This document shows, piece by piece, positions 1 to 6,960 of a DNA stretch of 13,151 nt; the stretch's first letter is position 1; each line of letters begins with the position of its first letter. The position numbers and the translations under genes are program-made. Below the pieces are notes generated by a model. It saw only the letters and a list, made by a program, of their open reading frames with translations, did not search any database and was not told the origin of the DNA. The stretch is from an uncultured Bacteroidia bacterium (GTDB taxonomy: Bacteria; Bacteroidota; Bacteroidia; Bacteroidales; Prolixibacteraceae): the NCBI GenBank assembly GCA_903859795.1, contig CAIOOC010000387.1, positions 1 to 13,151 on the forward strand. Direction: 5' to 3'.

Positions 1-869
1 CCAGTGACTCTTCGCTGTCTTCCACCCCAACCCATTGCTTTTATGGGTATTTTCCCGACAAACCAGTTCATCACATCAACTTCATGGATAAATTGTTCAA
101 CAATATGATCGCCCGACAACCAGCAGAAATTAACCCAGTTACGTATCATATATTCCATATCGGACCATTCCGGTAATCTCTTTTTTGCCCAGAGTGAACC
201 GCCATTCCGGGTAATGTGAGCGCTCACTATTTCACCTATTTCGCCATTTGCCACTCTGCGCCAGGTTTCCATATAATCTTTCTGCACCCTCCGGATTGTG
301 CCGCTCACTATGCTCAACCCCATTTGTTCCGCCTTTTTTGATGAGATTAGTACGGAACGTGCTCCGACAGGGTCAACGGCAACAGGTTTCTCCATGAAAA
401 TATGTTTGCCGGCATTAACAGCGGCTTCGACATGTGCAGGCCGGAAGTGAGGCGGAGTACAAAGGAGCACAATATCAACCCCTGAATCGATGACTTTCTG
501 AAAATTATCAAATCCGGTAAAACATTTAGCATCGTCAATTTCAACATTTTTCTTGCTTTTTAAGGTCGCACGACAATCGTCGAGTTTATCCTTAAAAAGA
601 TCACCAAGTGCGACTATCTGCAGATTTGGCCCTGCCTCTAGAAAATTGATTGCCGCACCGGTACCGCGGCCCCCACAACCGATCAGACCAGCTTTTAATA
701 CTTTGCCGTCAGGTGCCTCATTTAACAATTCGGGTAGCTTATGTACCACACCTTTAGTGCCTGGTCCTGAGCAGGATGACAGAAAGCCTGCGGCACCTAT
801 CGTGCCTATTGCACCTAATGCGGTATTTGATAAGAATTTACGACGGCTTAACTCTGCTTTGTTTTCCAT
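1..869 (-). CDS. Gfo/Idh/MocA family oxidoreductase, Tat-exported (partial, C-terminus beyond window)
   Basis: An uninterrupted frame runs from ATG at 869 to the window edge (289 codons plus 2 bases). The N-terminus carries a twin-arginine motif (SRRKFL, residues 8-13), a hydrophobic Ala/Gly/Ile-rich stretch and a lipobox-like LSSC (Cys33), so export by Tat, possibly as a lipoprotein, is likely. A Rossmann dinucleotide-binding loop GCGGRG lies at residues 64-69, and the family motif EKP is at 160-162. The segment around residues 254-265 (GDH, then HEVD) matches the catalytic and structural region of the exported Bacteroidetes branch. Family members are NAD(P)-dependent oxidoreductases or glycosidases acting on sugars. 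The substrate here cannot be read from the sequence. Its upstream neighbour on the opposite strand is a decayed toxin-antitoxin pair, so no operon partner is visible on this side. No strong Shine-Dalgarno is seen, which is normal for the phylum. Confidence 0.9.
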   Translation of the reverse strand, partial: MENKAELSRRKFLSNTALGAIGTIGAAGFLSSCSGPGTKGVVHKLPELLNEAPDGKVLKAGLIGCGGRGTGAAINFLEAGPNLQIVALGDLFKDKLDDCRATLKSKKNVEIDDAKCFTGFDNFQKVIDSGVDIVLLCTPPHFRPAHVEAAVNAGKHIFMEKPVAVDPVGARSVLISSKKAEQMGLSIVSGTIRRVQKDYMETWRRVANGEIGEIVSAHITRNGGSLWAKKRLPEWSDMEYMIRNWVNFCWLSGDHIVEQFIHEVDVMNWFVGKIPIKAMGWGGRQRRVT

Positions 870-998
870 CTTTGGTATAATTTGGTTTTTATTTATCCTG
901 GAAGGTAAGTTAGGATATAAAACTAATAAAAAAAATTGATTATTTTTGATTGACAAAATGATCTGAACCTAAAAACATAATGACAAATTAGGAAAACT

Positions 999-1219
999 AT
1001 GAATATCCTGTATATCACTGATAAATAGGGCCACAAAAACGCGATTCAACTTCCAATTAAGGATTGGGAACAAATACAGAGTGACTTAAAGGAACTGGAA
1101 AGGCTGAGAGAAAAAAAACCTTTATGTATGCCCTTAAAGAATCTGTTGATGAAGTAAAACTTGCCAAGGAGGGTAAGATAACATTACAATCAGCCAAAGA
1201 TTTTCTCAATGAAATTTGA
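999..1219 (+). pseudogene. Decayed antitoxin of a type II toxin-antitoxin pair
   Basis: ATG at 999 opens a frame reading MNILYITDK, then hits TAG at 1026-1028, then continues GHKNAIQLPIKDWEQIQ and so on to a run of eight A (1111-1118). There the frame must shift by one base to continue as a coherent helix-rich tail (FMYALKESVDEVKLAKEGK, then ITLQSAKDFLNEI) ending at TGA 1217-1219. The joined product of about 73 residues looks like the small acidic antitoxins that precede RelE/ParE toxins in Bacteroidetes. Restoring a ninth A in the A-run and a sense codon at 1026 repairs it completely. The tail overlaps the toxin start by 11 bp, the usual translational coupling. The family assignment is from pattern memory and is moderately sure; the lesions are read directly. 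Confidence 0.72.
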
Positions 1220-1537
1220 TATTCTGGTAACTACATCCTTTAAAAAGCATGCAAAGCGCCTGATTAAAAAGTTCCCGTCTTTAAAAAATGAACTTCAATT
1301 ATTGATTAATTCGCTTGAAAATGATCCGAAGTTGGCAAGCCAATCGGATTAGACTGTTATAAAATTCGCGCGGTTACAACTTCAAAAGGAAAGGGTAAAT
1401 CTGGGGGAGCAAGGGTTATTACTCATTTACATTTTATCAAAAACACTGTTTATCTGCTGACAATCTATGACAAATCAGAACAGTCAACTATTTCTGAAAA
1501 AGAATTAAAAGAACTTCTCTGGGCAATCTATGAGTAA
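1209..1537 (+). pseudogene. Decayed RelE/ParE-family toxin (frameshifted)
   Basis: ATG at 1209 starts MKFDILVTTSFKKHAKRL, followed by IKKFPSLKNELQLL and a short loop ending ENDPKL near 1334. The original frame then stops at TAG 1350-1352. Reading on in the frame one base earlier gives GKPIGLDCYKIR, a Lys/Gly-rich segment KGKGKSGGARVI, then NTVYLLTIYDKSEQ and a C-terminal helix ending WAIYE, with stop TAA at 1535-1537. This order (KRL helix, KKFPSL, CYKIR strand, GKSGGARVI, VYLLTIYDKSE) is typical of Bacteroidetes RelE/ParE-type mRNA interferase or gyrase-poisoning toxins of about 110 residues. A single missing base at about 1334-1335 explains the break. As written the gene gives only a 47-residue product lacking the catalytic C-terminal half, so it is probably inactive. 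It follows the broken antitoxin with an 11-bp overlap. Confidence 0.78.
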
Positions 1538-1612
1538 ACCCTTCACTTTAAATTTCTTAAAAACATTCACATCAATCAAGCTAATTGAATTCTTATCATT
1601 TTGCTCTCTATT

Positions 1613-1641
1613 TTTGCCTTAGTCAATAATCCCTATCTTTG
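1613..1641 (+). promoter_or_regulatory. Putative Bacteroidetes-type promoter of guaA
   Basis: A perfect -7 element TATCTTTG (consensus TAnnTTTG) sits at 1634-1641, with TTTG at 1613-1616 as the -33 element and a 17-base spacer. Transcription should begin near 1648, leaving a leader of about 25 bases before ATG 1673. This argues against any start upstream of 1648. Confidence 0.6.
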
Positions 1642-1672
1642 CAAAAAAATACAACACTTAAAATATACGCGG

Positions 1673-3202
1673 ATGCAGGAAAAAATTATTATCCTTGACT
1701 TTGGATCCCAATATACACAACTGATCGGACGCCGTGTCAGAGAATTGAACGTTTATTGTGAAATCCACCCGTTTAATCATTATCCCGAAATCGATTCAAC
1801 GGTCAAAGGGGTTATCCTTTCTGGAAGCCCTTATTCCGTAAGGGATGAAAAAGGTCCAAGAATCGACCTTGGTAAGATCAAGGGAAAATATCCGTTACTC
1901 GGAGTATGTTATGGTGCGCAATACCTAGCACATTTCTTTGGAGGCGATGTAGCAGCCTCTGATTCAAGGGAATATGGACGCGCGAATCTTACTGTTACTG
2001 ATAAAGAGAGTGTTTTGCTGCAGGGTATCAGTGAAAATTCCCAGGTTTGGATGTCACATGGTGACACCATTATCCGACTGCCTGACAATTACAAAATAAT
2101 AGCCTCAACCCAGGATGTTGAGAATGCTGCATTTAAAATTGCAGATGAAGATACTTATGCCATTCAGTTTCACCCTGAGGTGTATCATACTGTAGAAGGG
2201 ACTAAAATACTTGAAAACTTTCTGGTAAATATTTGCGGTTGCAAACAGGACTGGACACCTGATTCATTCATCGAAACCACCATTGCTCAACTCCGATCAA
2301 AAATAGGGGATGATAAAGTTGTCCTCGGATTATCAGGTGGCGTCGACTCTTCTGTTGCCGGTGTCCTGCTCCACAAGGCAATCGGGAAAAACCTTACCTG
2401 TATTTTTGTTGATAACGGACTGTTGCGCAAGAACGAGTTTCAGGATGTACTTGATTCTTATCAGCATATGGGGCTTAATGTTATTGGTGTTGATGCAAGT
2501 GAACGTTTCTGGACCGACCTTAAAGGGGTCAGGGATCCTGAAACCAAACGGAAAATCATTGGTCGTGATTTCATAGAAGTATTTGACATCGAGGCACATA
2601 AAATCCAGGATGTAAAATGGTTGGCCCAGGGGACCATTTATCCTGACGTAATTGAATCGGTATCTGTTAACGGTCCCTCAGCGACAATTAAATCGCACCA
2701 TAACGTAGGTGGCCTGCCTGAAAAAATGCATTTAAAAGTTGTTGAGCCATTAAATCTTCTGTTTAAGGATGAGGTGCGTCGAGTAGGAAGGGCATTGGGA
2801 ATTAAACAGGAATTATTGGGAAGACATCCTTTCCCAGGCCCGGGTCTTGGAATCAGAATATTGAGCGATGTGACTCCCGAGAAGGTGCGGGTTCTCCAGG
2901 AAGCTGATGCGATTTTCGTGAACGGACTCAAAGAATGGGGTCTTTACGACAAGGTATGGCAGGCAGGAGTGATGTTGTTGCCCGTCCAATCGGTTGGAGT
3001 AATGGGTGATGAACGGACTTATGAGAATGTAGTTGCATTGCGTGCCGTCGCTTCAACTGACGGAATGACTGCTGATTGGGTACATCTTCCGTATGAGTTT
3101 CTGGCCAAAGTGTCGAATGACATAATTAATAAAGTGAGAGGTATCAACCGTGTTGTGTACGACATAAGTTCCAAGCCACCTGCAACAATTGAATGGGAGT
3201 AG
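1673..3202 (+). CDS. guaA: GMP synthase (glutamine-hydrolysing)
   Basis: Cytoplasmic enzyme of purine synthesis that converts XMP, ATP and glutamine to GMP. The protein is 509 residues. The N-terminal class I glutamine amidotransferase domain has nucleophile Cys79 in GVCYGAQ, and His167 and Glu169 in QFHPEV complete the triad. The ATP-pyrophosphatase P-loop SGGVDS is at 221-226, followed by the XMP-binding and dimerisation domain, which ends in the conserved KPPATIEWE. The frame is open 72 bases further upstream to a TTG at 1601, but ATG 1673 is chosen: the family begins MQEKIIILDFGSQYTQLIGR, the extra 24 residues are unlike the family, and a promoter lies inside that extension. The gene stands alone on its strand, is convergent with the phosphoesterase, and is intact, unlike the pseudogenes just upstream. 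Confidence 0.98.
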   Translation: MQEKIIILDFGSQYTQLIGRRVRELNVYCEIHPFNHYPEIDSTVKGVILSGSPYSVRDEKGPRIDLGKIKGKYPLLGVCYGAQYLAHFFGGDVAASDSREYGRANLTVTDKESVLLQGISENSQVWMSHGDTIIRLPDNYKIIASTQDVENAAFKIADEDTYAIQFHPEVYHTVEGTKILENFLVNICGCKQDWTPDSFIETTIAQLRSKIGDDKVVLGLSGGVDSSVAGVLLHKAIGKNLTCIFVDNGLLRKNEFQDVLDSYQHMGLNVIGVDASERFWTDLKGVRDPETKRKIIGRDFIEVFDIEAHKIQDVKWLAQGTIYPDVIESVSVNGPSATIKSHHNVGGLPEKMHLKVVEPLNLLFKDEVRRVGRALGIKQELLGRHPFPGPGLGIRILSDVTPEKVRVLQEADAIFVNGLKEWGLYDKVWQAGVMLLPVQSVGVMGDERTYENVVALRAVASTDGMTADWVHLPYEFLAKVSNDIINKVRGINRVVYDISSKPPATIEWE

Positions 3203-3210
3203 AAAACTAT

Positions 3211-3285
3211 CTTCTGTTGAATCAATGCTCTGCTTGTTCCAATTTATAAGAGTGATACATTGACAATATTTTCCTTTAACAGAAG
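3211..3285. terminator. Possible long hairpin between convergent genes
   Basis: CTTCTGTTGAA at 3211-3221 can pair with TTTAACAGAAG at 3275-3285 (ten Watson-Crick pairs and one G-T wobble). Nested inside, TCAATG at 3222-3227 pairs with CATTGA at 3258-3263. The right side lies in the last codons of the phosphoesterase. It sits just after the guaA stop at the convergence point, but the loop is long, there is an 11-base bulge and there is no strong T-run, so a terminator role is uncertain. Confidence 0.25.
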
Positions 3286-4176
3286 TTTCTCTCCGCTCCA
3301 TCGGTATGCAGATAATGTCTCTGTTCCGACAACGGCGCTATCGATACAGCAAATATTATTCTGCATAATAACGGCGCCTTCACTCAAACAATAATGACCA
3401 ACAAATACCGGAGGCTTGTCCGTTGAATAGGGTTCAAAAGCTGGAGCTAACTCAATAGGAACGGTATATTCGGGCAATACAAACTTATTCCCGAACGAAA
3501 GCTGACGAAAAGTTTTATTCCGGGGCGACTCCCACCAGTTCATCCGGAATACCTTCCGGCTCATCCCTTTCGAGCATTTCAAAATAAGGTCCGCGGGACA
3601 ACGGAATTCAAGCCCTTTGAGTATTTTGTAGATAATTAAAGCTGTTGGATGCTGCTTCTCGTGTATTGTTCTTAAAAATTTCTTCTTCAGTCTTCCCTCC
3701 GGCACAAATCTTCTGAGGTAATTGATATCATCATCATTCCAGTAAGCATGAATAATCCTGATAGCACCTAAATCAAGATAAAAAGGTAAAGTCCGGAGCC
3801 ATTTAAGGTGGTCTTTCCATTCTGTTTCAAAGCCGGTAAATGAGGTGAGGGTACTCTGAATCTGATTCCTGTTGCCGGCAATATGTCGGGAAAGATACAT
3901 TCCTGAAGAATCTTTAATATGATAAAGTATTGCACTGTATTCATGATTTCCAAGAATCGCGAGAGCTGAACCGGCTTCAGTCATCTGTCGGATGAGCAGG
4001 ATCGTTTCCCTTATTTCGGGCCCGCGGTTTATAAAATCGCCAATAAAAACAGCAATACGCTCAGGATGTCGCCATATTCCATTGATCTTTACATACCCCA
4101 TCGTCTTTAAGAGTTTCTTCAGCAGTGAGGCATGGCCATGTACGTCTCCTATAATATCGTAAAACTGAGGTTTCAT
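3244..4176 (-). CDS. PPP-family metallophosphoesterase (calcineurin-like)
   Basis: A 310-residue cytoplasmic protein without signal peptide or membrane segment. It shows the PPP/ApaH-type metal-binding signature in order: GDVHGH (residues 10-15), GDFINRGP (46-53), GNHEY (76-80), a His in IIHAYW (His143) and a C-terminal VGHYCL (His261) with CIDSAVVG near 280. These are the expected ligands of a two-metal phosphoesterase, so hydrolysis of a phospho-ester or nucleotide is well supported, but the substrate (phosphoprotein, dinucleoside polyphosphate or other) is not. ATG 4176 is preferred to the in-frame TTG at 4185 because the catalytic GDVHG begins only ten residues in and ATG is the stronger codon. 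It is convergent with guaA and lies downstream of the gal transporter terminator, so it is probably a separate transcription unit. Confidence 0.9.
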   Translation of the reverse strand: MKPQFYDIIGDVHGHASLLKKLLKTMGYVKINGIWRHPERIAVFIGDFINRGPEIRETILLIRQMTEAGSALAILGNHEYSAILYHIKDSSGMYLSRHIAGNRNQIQSTLTSFTGFETEWKDHLKWLRTLPFYLDLGAIRIIHAYWNDDDINYLRRFVPEGRLKKKFLRTIHEKQHPTALIIYKILKGLEFRCPADLILKCSKGMSRKVFRMNWWESPRNKTFRQLSFGNKFVLPEYTVPIELAPAFEPYSTDKPPVFVGHYCLSEGAVIMQNNICCIDSAVVGTETLSAYRWSGEKLLLKENIVNVSLL

Positions 4177-4204
4177 GGGATTCAAAATTAAAATTATTTT
4201 GAAA

Positions 4205-4212
4205 CAAAATTA
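4205..4212 (-). promoter_or_regulatory. Candidate -7 element for the metallophosphoesterase
   Basis: Read on the minus strand this is TAATTTTG, matching TAnnTTTG, 28 bases upstream of ATG 4176. No clear TTG -33 element lies at the expected distance, so support is partial. Confidence 0.35.
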
Positions 4213-4255
4213 CCCCGGTTGAAAAGTAATGGGATGAAAGTTGATAACTTGACCA

Positions 4256-4297
4256 AATTAAAAATGGCAGGAGAACCGTCGTTAGTTTCCCCTGCCA
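4256..4297 (-). terminator. Rho-independent terminator after the sugar transporter
   Basis: TGGCAGG at 4265-4271 is an exact inverted match to CCTGCCA at 4291-4297, and the stem extends past one mismatch by GAA/TTC. Read on the minus strand the hairpin is followed directly by an ATTTTTAATTT tract. It lies 36 bases beyond the transporter stop and ends the galK-transporter transcript before the phosphoesterase. Confidence 0.8.
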
Positions 4298-4333
4298 TAA
4301 ATAGATTAATAAACAGCTGATCAGCTCCTGGTG

Positions 4334-5617
4334 TTATACAAGTACCTCAACCGGAATATCTTTATTGACATTCTTGCTCCCAATTAAAGCATAGAACAAT
4401 AAATAAGCAAGACAAATAAATATCACCCAATAGCTTGTTGCGTAAGTAGTAAGATCGGCAATCCTACCCTGGATAAGAGGAAGAATACCTCCACCGGCAA
4501 CCATTACCATAAAAATACCGGAAGCGGCTTCTGTATATTTCCCTAAACCTTCTACCGCAAGATTAAAGATGCCACCCCACATTACCGAAGTACACAATCC
4601 GCAGAAGATTAAAAACATTATTCCAATTGGCACTGGTGCAAGTCCGAATGAAATATTCGATTGAAATACAGGCATACTTACAGTTGTAGTGACTGGCAAT
4701 ACAATAGCCAACAGAACAAATACCAAACCAAGCAGGGAGACCGCTGAAAGCATTGCTTTGCTTGTGAACCTTGAGGCTAGGGACGCCCCGAAAATACGGC
4801 CAATCATCATAAGGAACCAATAGGTACCCACAACCGAACCAGCTATAGTTGCATCAATCTGAAGCCCGCCATTTCCGGCAGATGTCATATAAAGGTTGGC
4901 GGTACTTGGTATTCCGATTTCAATTCCAACATATACAAAAATAGCAATCGCCCCAAAAATAAAATGGCGGAAAGAGAGTGGACTATGTTCATGTTTGATT
5001 TTTACCTTACCTACTAAACGAGGCTCAGGAATATTCATGATATAGAGAACGACAAATACAATTGCAAATATTCCCATCGCAATGAAAAGTGCAGGATTTG
5101 CCTTGTCAATTGTACGGTCTGCTGCATTGGCACCCATCAGATACCCTACCAGTACCGGAACAATAGTCGCAGCAACAGAGTTTAAAGAGCCTCCTGTCTG
5201 AATAAGCTGATTCCCTTTTTTGCCTCCACCGCCAAGGGTATTCAACATCGGGTTAACCACGGTATTTAACATACACATGGAGAAACCTGAAATAAATGCA
5301 CCGGCAAGATAAACAACAAAACTACCCAACTGTCCTGAAAGGTATTGAACTGCAACACCGCTAAAACCAACCACAACGGCAATAAGTGCTGTCTTCTTAT
5401 ATCCAATTCTTTCAAGTAACATTCCGGCAGGAATACCCATGAAAGCATAGGCAATAAAATTAGCGAAGAACCCTAACTGAGAAAGAAAATTAGATGCTCC
5501 AAATTGTTTTGCAACAATTACACCCATCGGACTTGGAAGACCAGTCACGAAGGCAATCATAAAGAACAGCGCAAACATCATTGCGATTGGCAATGCATAA
5601 CTTTTGTTTTGAGTCAT
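4334..5617 (-). CDS. MFS sugar transporter, FucP/GluP-like (probable galactose or glucose/galactose importer)
   Basis: A 427-residue integral inner-membrane protein with about a dozen hydrophobic segments. The N-terminal helix (ALFFMIAFVTGLPSPMG) and the loop after helix 2 (LLERIGYKKT) resemble the FHS subgroup of proton-coupled sugar carriers (fucose permease, glucose/galactose transporter). Hydrophobic halves are separated by a cytoplasmic stretch around residues 195-220 (PEPRLVGKVKIKHEHSPLSF). ATG 5617 is in good context and the length is normal for the family. It lies 78 bp downstream of galK on the same strand with no terminator between them, which points to co-transcription and to galactose as the main substrate. 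The closing terminator is just downstream. The substrate is inferred from context; fucose or glucose remain possible. Confidence 0.92.
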   Translation of the reverse strand: MTQNKSYALPIAMMFALFFMIAFVTGLPSPMGVIVAKQFGASNFLSQLGFFANFIAYAFMGIPAGMLLERIGYKKTALIAVVVGFSGVAVQYLSGQLGSFVVYLAGAFISGFSMCMLNTVVNPMLNTLGGGGKKGNQLIQTGGSLNSVAATIVPVLVGYLMGANAADRTIDKANPALFIAMGIFAIVFVVLYIMNIPEPRLVGKVKIKHEHSPLSFRHFIFGAIAIFVYVGIEIGIPSTANLYMTSAGNGGLQIDATIAGSVVGTYWFLMMIGRIFGASLASRFTSKAMLSAVSLLGLVFVLLAIVLPVTTTVSMPVFQSNISFGLAPVPIGIMFLIFCGLCTSVMWGGIFNLAVEGLGKYTEAASGIFMVMVAGGGILPLIQGRIADLTTYATSYWVIFICLAYLLFYALIGSKNVNKDIPVEVLV

Positions 5618-5695
5618 AATTTATTTTATTTGTTTTGGTTAATTAATCTAATGAAATTTATAGATCGGATTTTAAGTTGGCAATGATAACTATTT

Positions 5696-6856
5696 TTAGA
5701 ATAACTTCTTTCCTCCGTCGCCAATTTCTGCAACATAGAACAGCGGTTTTAATCCGGTTTTCTCGTGATAATTCTTGCCGACCTGCTCGATAAAAGTATC
5801 AATAGCCCCTTCTTTGACGAGACTGACTGTGCAGCCACCAAAACCTCCGCCAGTCATCCGCGTGCCAATCACACCTTCAATTTTGCGTCCCTCTTCGACC
5901 ATAGTATCGAGCTCGAAGCCTGTAACCTCATAATCATCACGTAAAGAATCGTGAGATCCATTCATTAAAACGCCAAATTTAAGAAGGTCGCCAGCCCTTA
6001 GCGCCTTTACTGCATCCGTTGTTCTTTGAATCTCACTCACAACATGTCTGGCGCGCTTGCGAACAGTTTCATTTTCGATCTTATCTTCAACCTTCAGAAA
6101 GTCTTCCCAGGAAATTTCTCCCAATGCCGTAATCTGCTGATAAGGTTGTATCGCTTTAACTGCGGCATGACATTCTGCAACACGTTCGTTATATTTTCCT
6201 GAATCCAGTTTATGGGGACTATTGGTATTGCTGATAACGATTTTTACCCCGTCAAGAATAACAGGCACCAAATCGTATGAAAGTGTATCACAATTAAGGA
6301 AAACGGCATGGTCCTTTTTTCCCATAGCAGAAACAAACTGATCCATGATTCCGCAATTGACCAGAGCAAATTCGTGCTCAGCTTTCTGACCCATTTTTGC
6401 CAGTTCGATCCTGTCGATTCCAAAACCGTAAGTTTCATTGATGACCACACCAGTAACAACTTCAAGCGCTGCAGAGGAAGATAATCCTGCACCGGTAGGA
6501 ACATCTCCATAAAACAGAAGATCGGCACCCTTGTCAAAAGTAAGCCCCTTTTTCATAAACTGGGCAAAAACGCCGATTGGGTAATTAACCCACTCTTTAC
6601 CAATCGCAATATTGAGCTCTTCCACTTTCACCTCCGCCTCGAATGGCATATCCAAAGAGGCAAACCGGACACTCTTTCGTTCAGTTGTCCTGATCAGACA
6701 ATAGATGCCAAAACTCAAAGCACAGGGAAAGACAAATCCGCCGTTGTAGTCGGTATGTTCACCTATTAAATTTACACGGCCCGGTGAAAAATAGCCATTG
6801 ATTTCACCTTCACCGTACTTCTCAATAAACTTAGATTTTAACTCTTCGATAGTCAT
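5696..6856 (-). CDS. galK: Galactokinase
   Basis: A 386-residue GHMP kinase that phosphorylates galactose at C1 with ATP, the first committed step of the Leloir pathway, in the cytoplasm. The galactokinase signature GRVNLIGEHTDYNGG is at residues 26-40. The ATP-binding GHMP motif PTGAGLSSSAA is at 120-130, the predicted catalytic Asp172 lies in CGIMDQF, and the third motif GTRMTGGGFGGC is at 331-342. Length and start agree with characterised GalK proteins. It is preceded on the same strand by the GntR-type regulator (104 bp gap holding a promoter and repeats) and followed by the sugar transporter. galT and galE are absent from the window, so the later Leloir steps must be encoded elsewhere. 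Confidence 0.98.
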   Translation of the reverse strand: MTIEELKSKFIEKYGEGEINGYFSPGRVNLIGEHTDYNGGFVFPCALSFGIYCLIRTTERKSVRFASLDMPFEAEVKVEELNIAIGKEWVNYPIGVFAQFMKKGLTFDKGADLLFYGDVPTGAGLSSSAALEVVTGVVINETYGFGIDRIELAKMGQKAEHEFALVNCGIMDQFVSAMGKKDHAVFLNCDTLSYDLVPVILDGVKIVISNTNSPHKLDSGKYNERVAECHAAVKAIQPYQQITALGEISWEDFLKVEDKIENETVRKRARHVVSEIQRTTDAVKALRAGDLLKFGVLMNGSHDSLRDDYEVTGFELDTMVEEGRKIEGVIGTRMTGGGFGGCTVSLVKEGAIDTFIEQVGKNYHEKTGLKPLFYVAEIGDGGKKLF

Positions 6857-6879
6857 ATTTATATATAATTAAAGTTCCA

Positions 6880-6898
6880 ACTGGTAGGTACTGGTAGG
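6880..6898. repeat. Tandem 10-bp-period direct repeat, candidate operator at galK
   Basis: ACTGGTAGG occurs at 6880-6888 and again at 6890-6898, one helical turn apart. On the minus strand the pair follows the -7 element directly and so covers the expected transcription start, where a bound repressor would block initiation. The GntR-type regulator next door is the natural candidate to bind it; this is inference. Confidence 0.5.
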
Positions 6899-6921
6899 GG
6901 CAAAAGTATAATATTTTGCCC
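6898..6921. repeat. Perfect inverted repeat over the galK -7 element
   Basis: GGGCAAAA (6898-6905) and TTTTGCCC (6914-6921) are perfect 8-bp arms around an 8-bp spacer. The left arm contains part of the candidate -7 element. There is no T-run after it on either strand, so it looks like a protein-binding dyad, not a terminator for the regulator gene. Confidence 0.5.
6901..6908 (-). promoter_or_regulatory. Candidate -7 element of the galK promoter
   Basis: Read on the minus strand it is TACTTTTG, matching TAnnTTTG, 44 bases upstream of ATG 6856. No good TTG -33 element is found at 17-21 bases. CCCGT direct repeats at 6919-6923 and 6930-6934 occupy the -25 to -40 region instead, so an activator may assist this promoter. 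Confidence 0.45.
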
Positions 6922-6960
6922 GTAAAGTACCCGTTTAAAAAACATGTTGTAAAACACCTT

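Noticed and set aside
553..939. Plus-strand open frame of 128 codons at the left end
   Set aside because: It is antisense to the Gfo/Idh/MocA gene, whose minus-strand frame shows clear family motifs; the plus-strand product has low complexity and no recognisable domain.
940..1600. Possible tRNA, small RNA or insertion-sequence remnant in the stretch without intact genes
   Set aside because: No tRNA cloverleaf, terminal inverted repeats or transposase fragments are seen; the two decayed toxin-antitoxin frames account for most of the stretch and the rest holds the guaA promoter.
2638..2931. Minus-strand open frame inside guaA
   Set aside because: Shadow of the conserved guaA coding strand, with no start context or domain of its own.
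6898..6921. The GGGCAAAA/TTTTGCCC dyad as a terminator for the regulator gene
   Set aside because: No T-run follows the stem on the minus strand and it overlaps the galK -7 element, so an operator is more likely.
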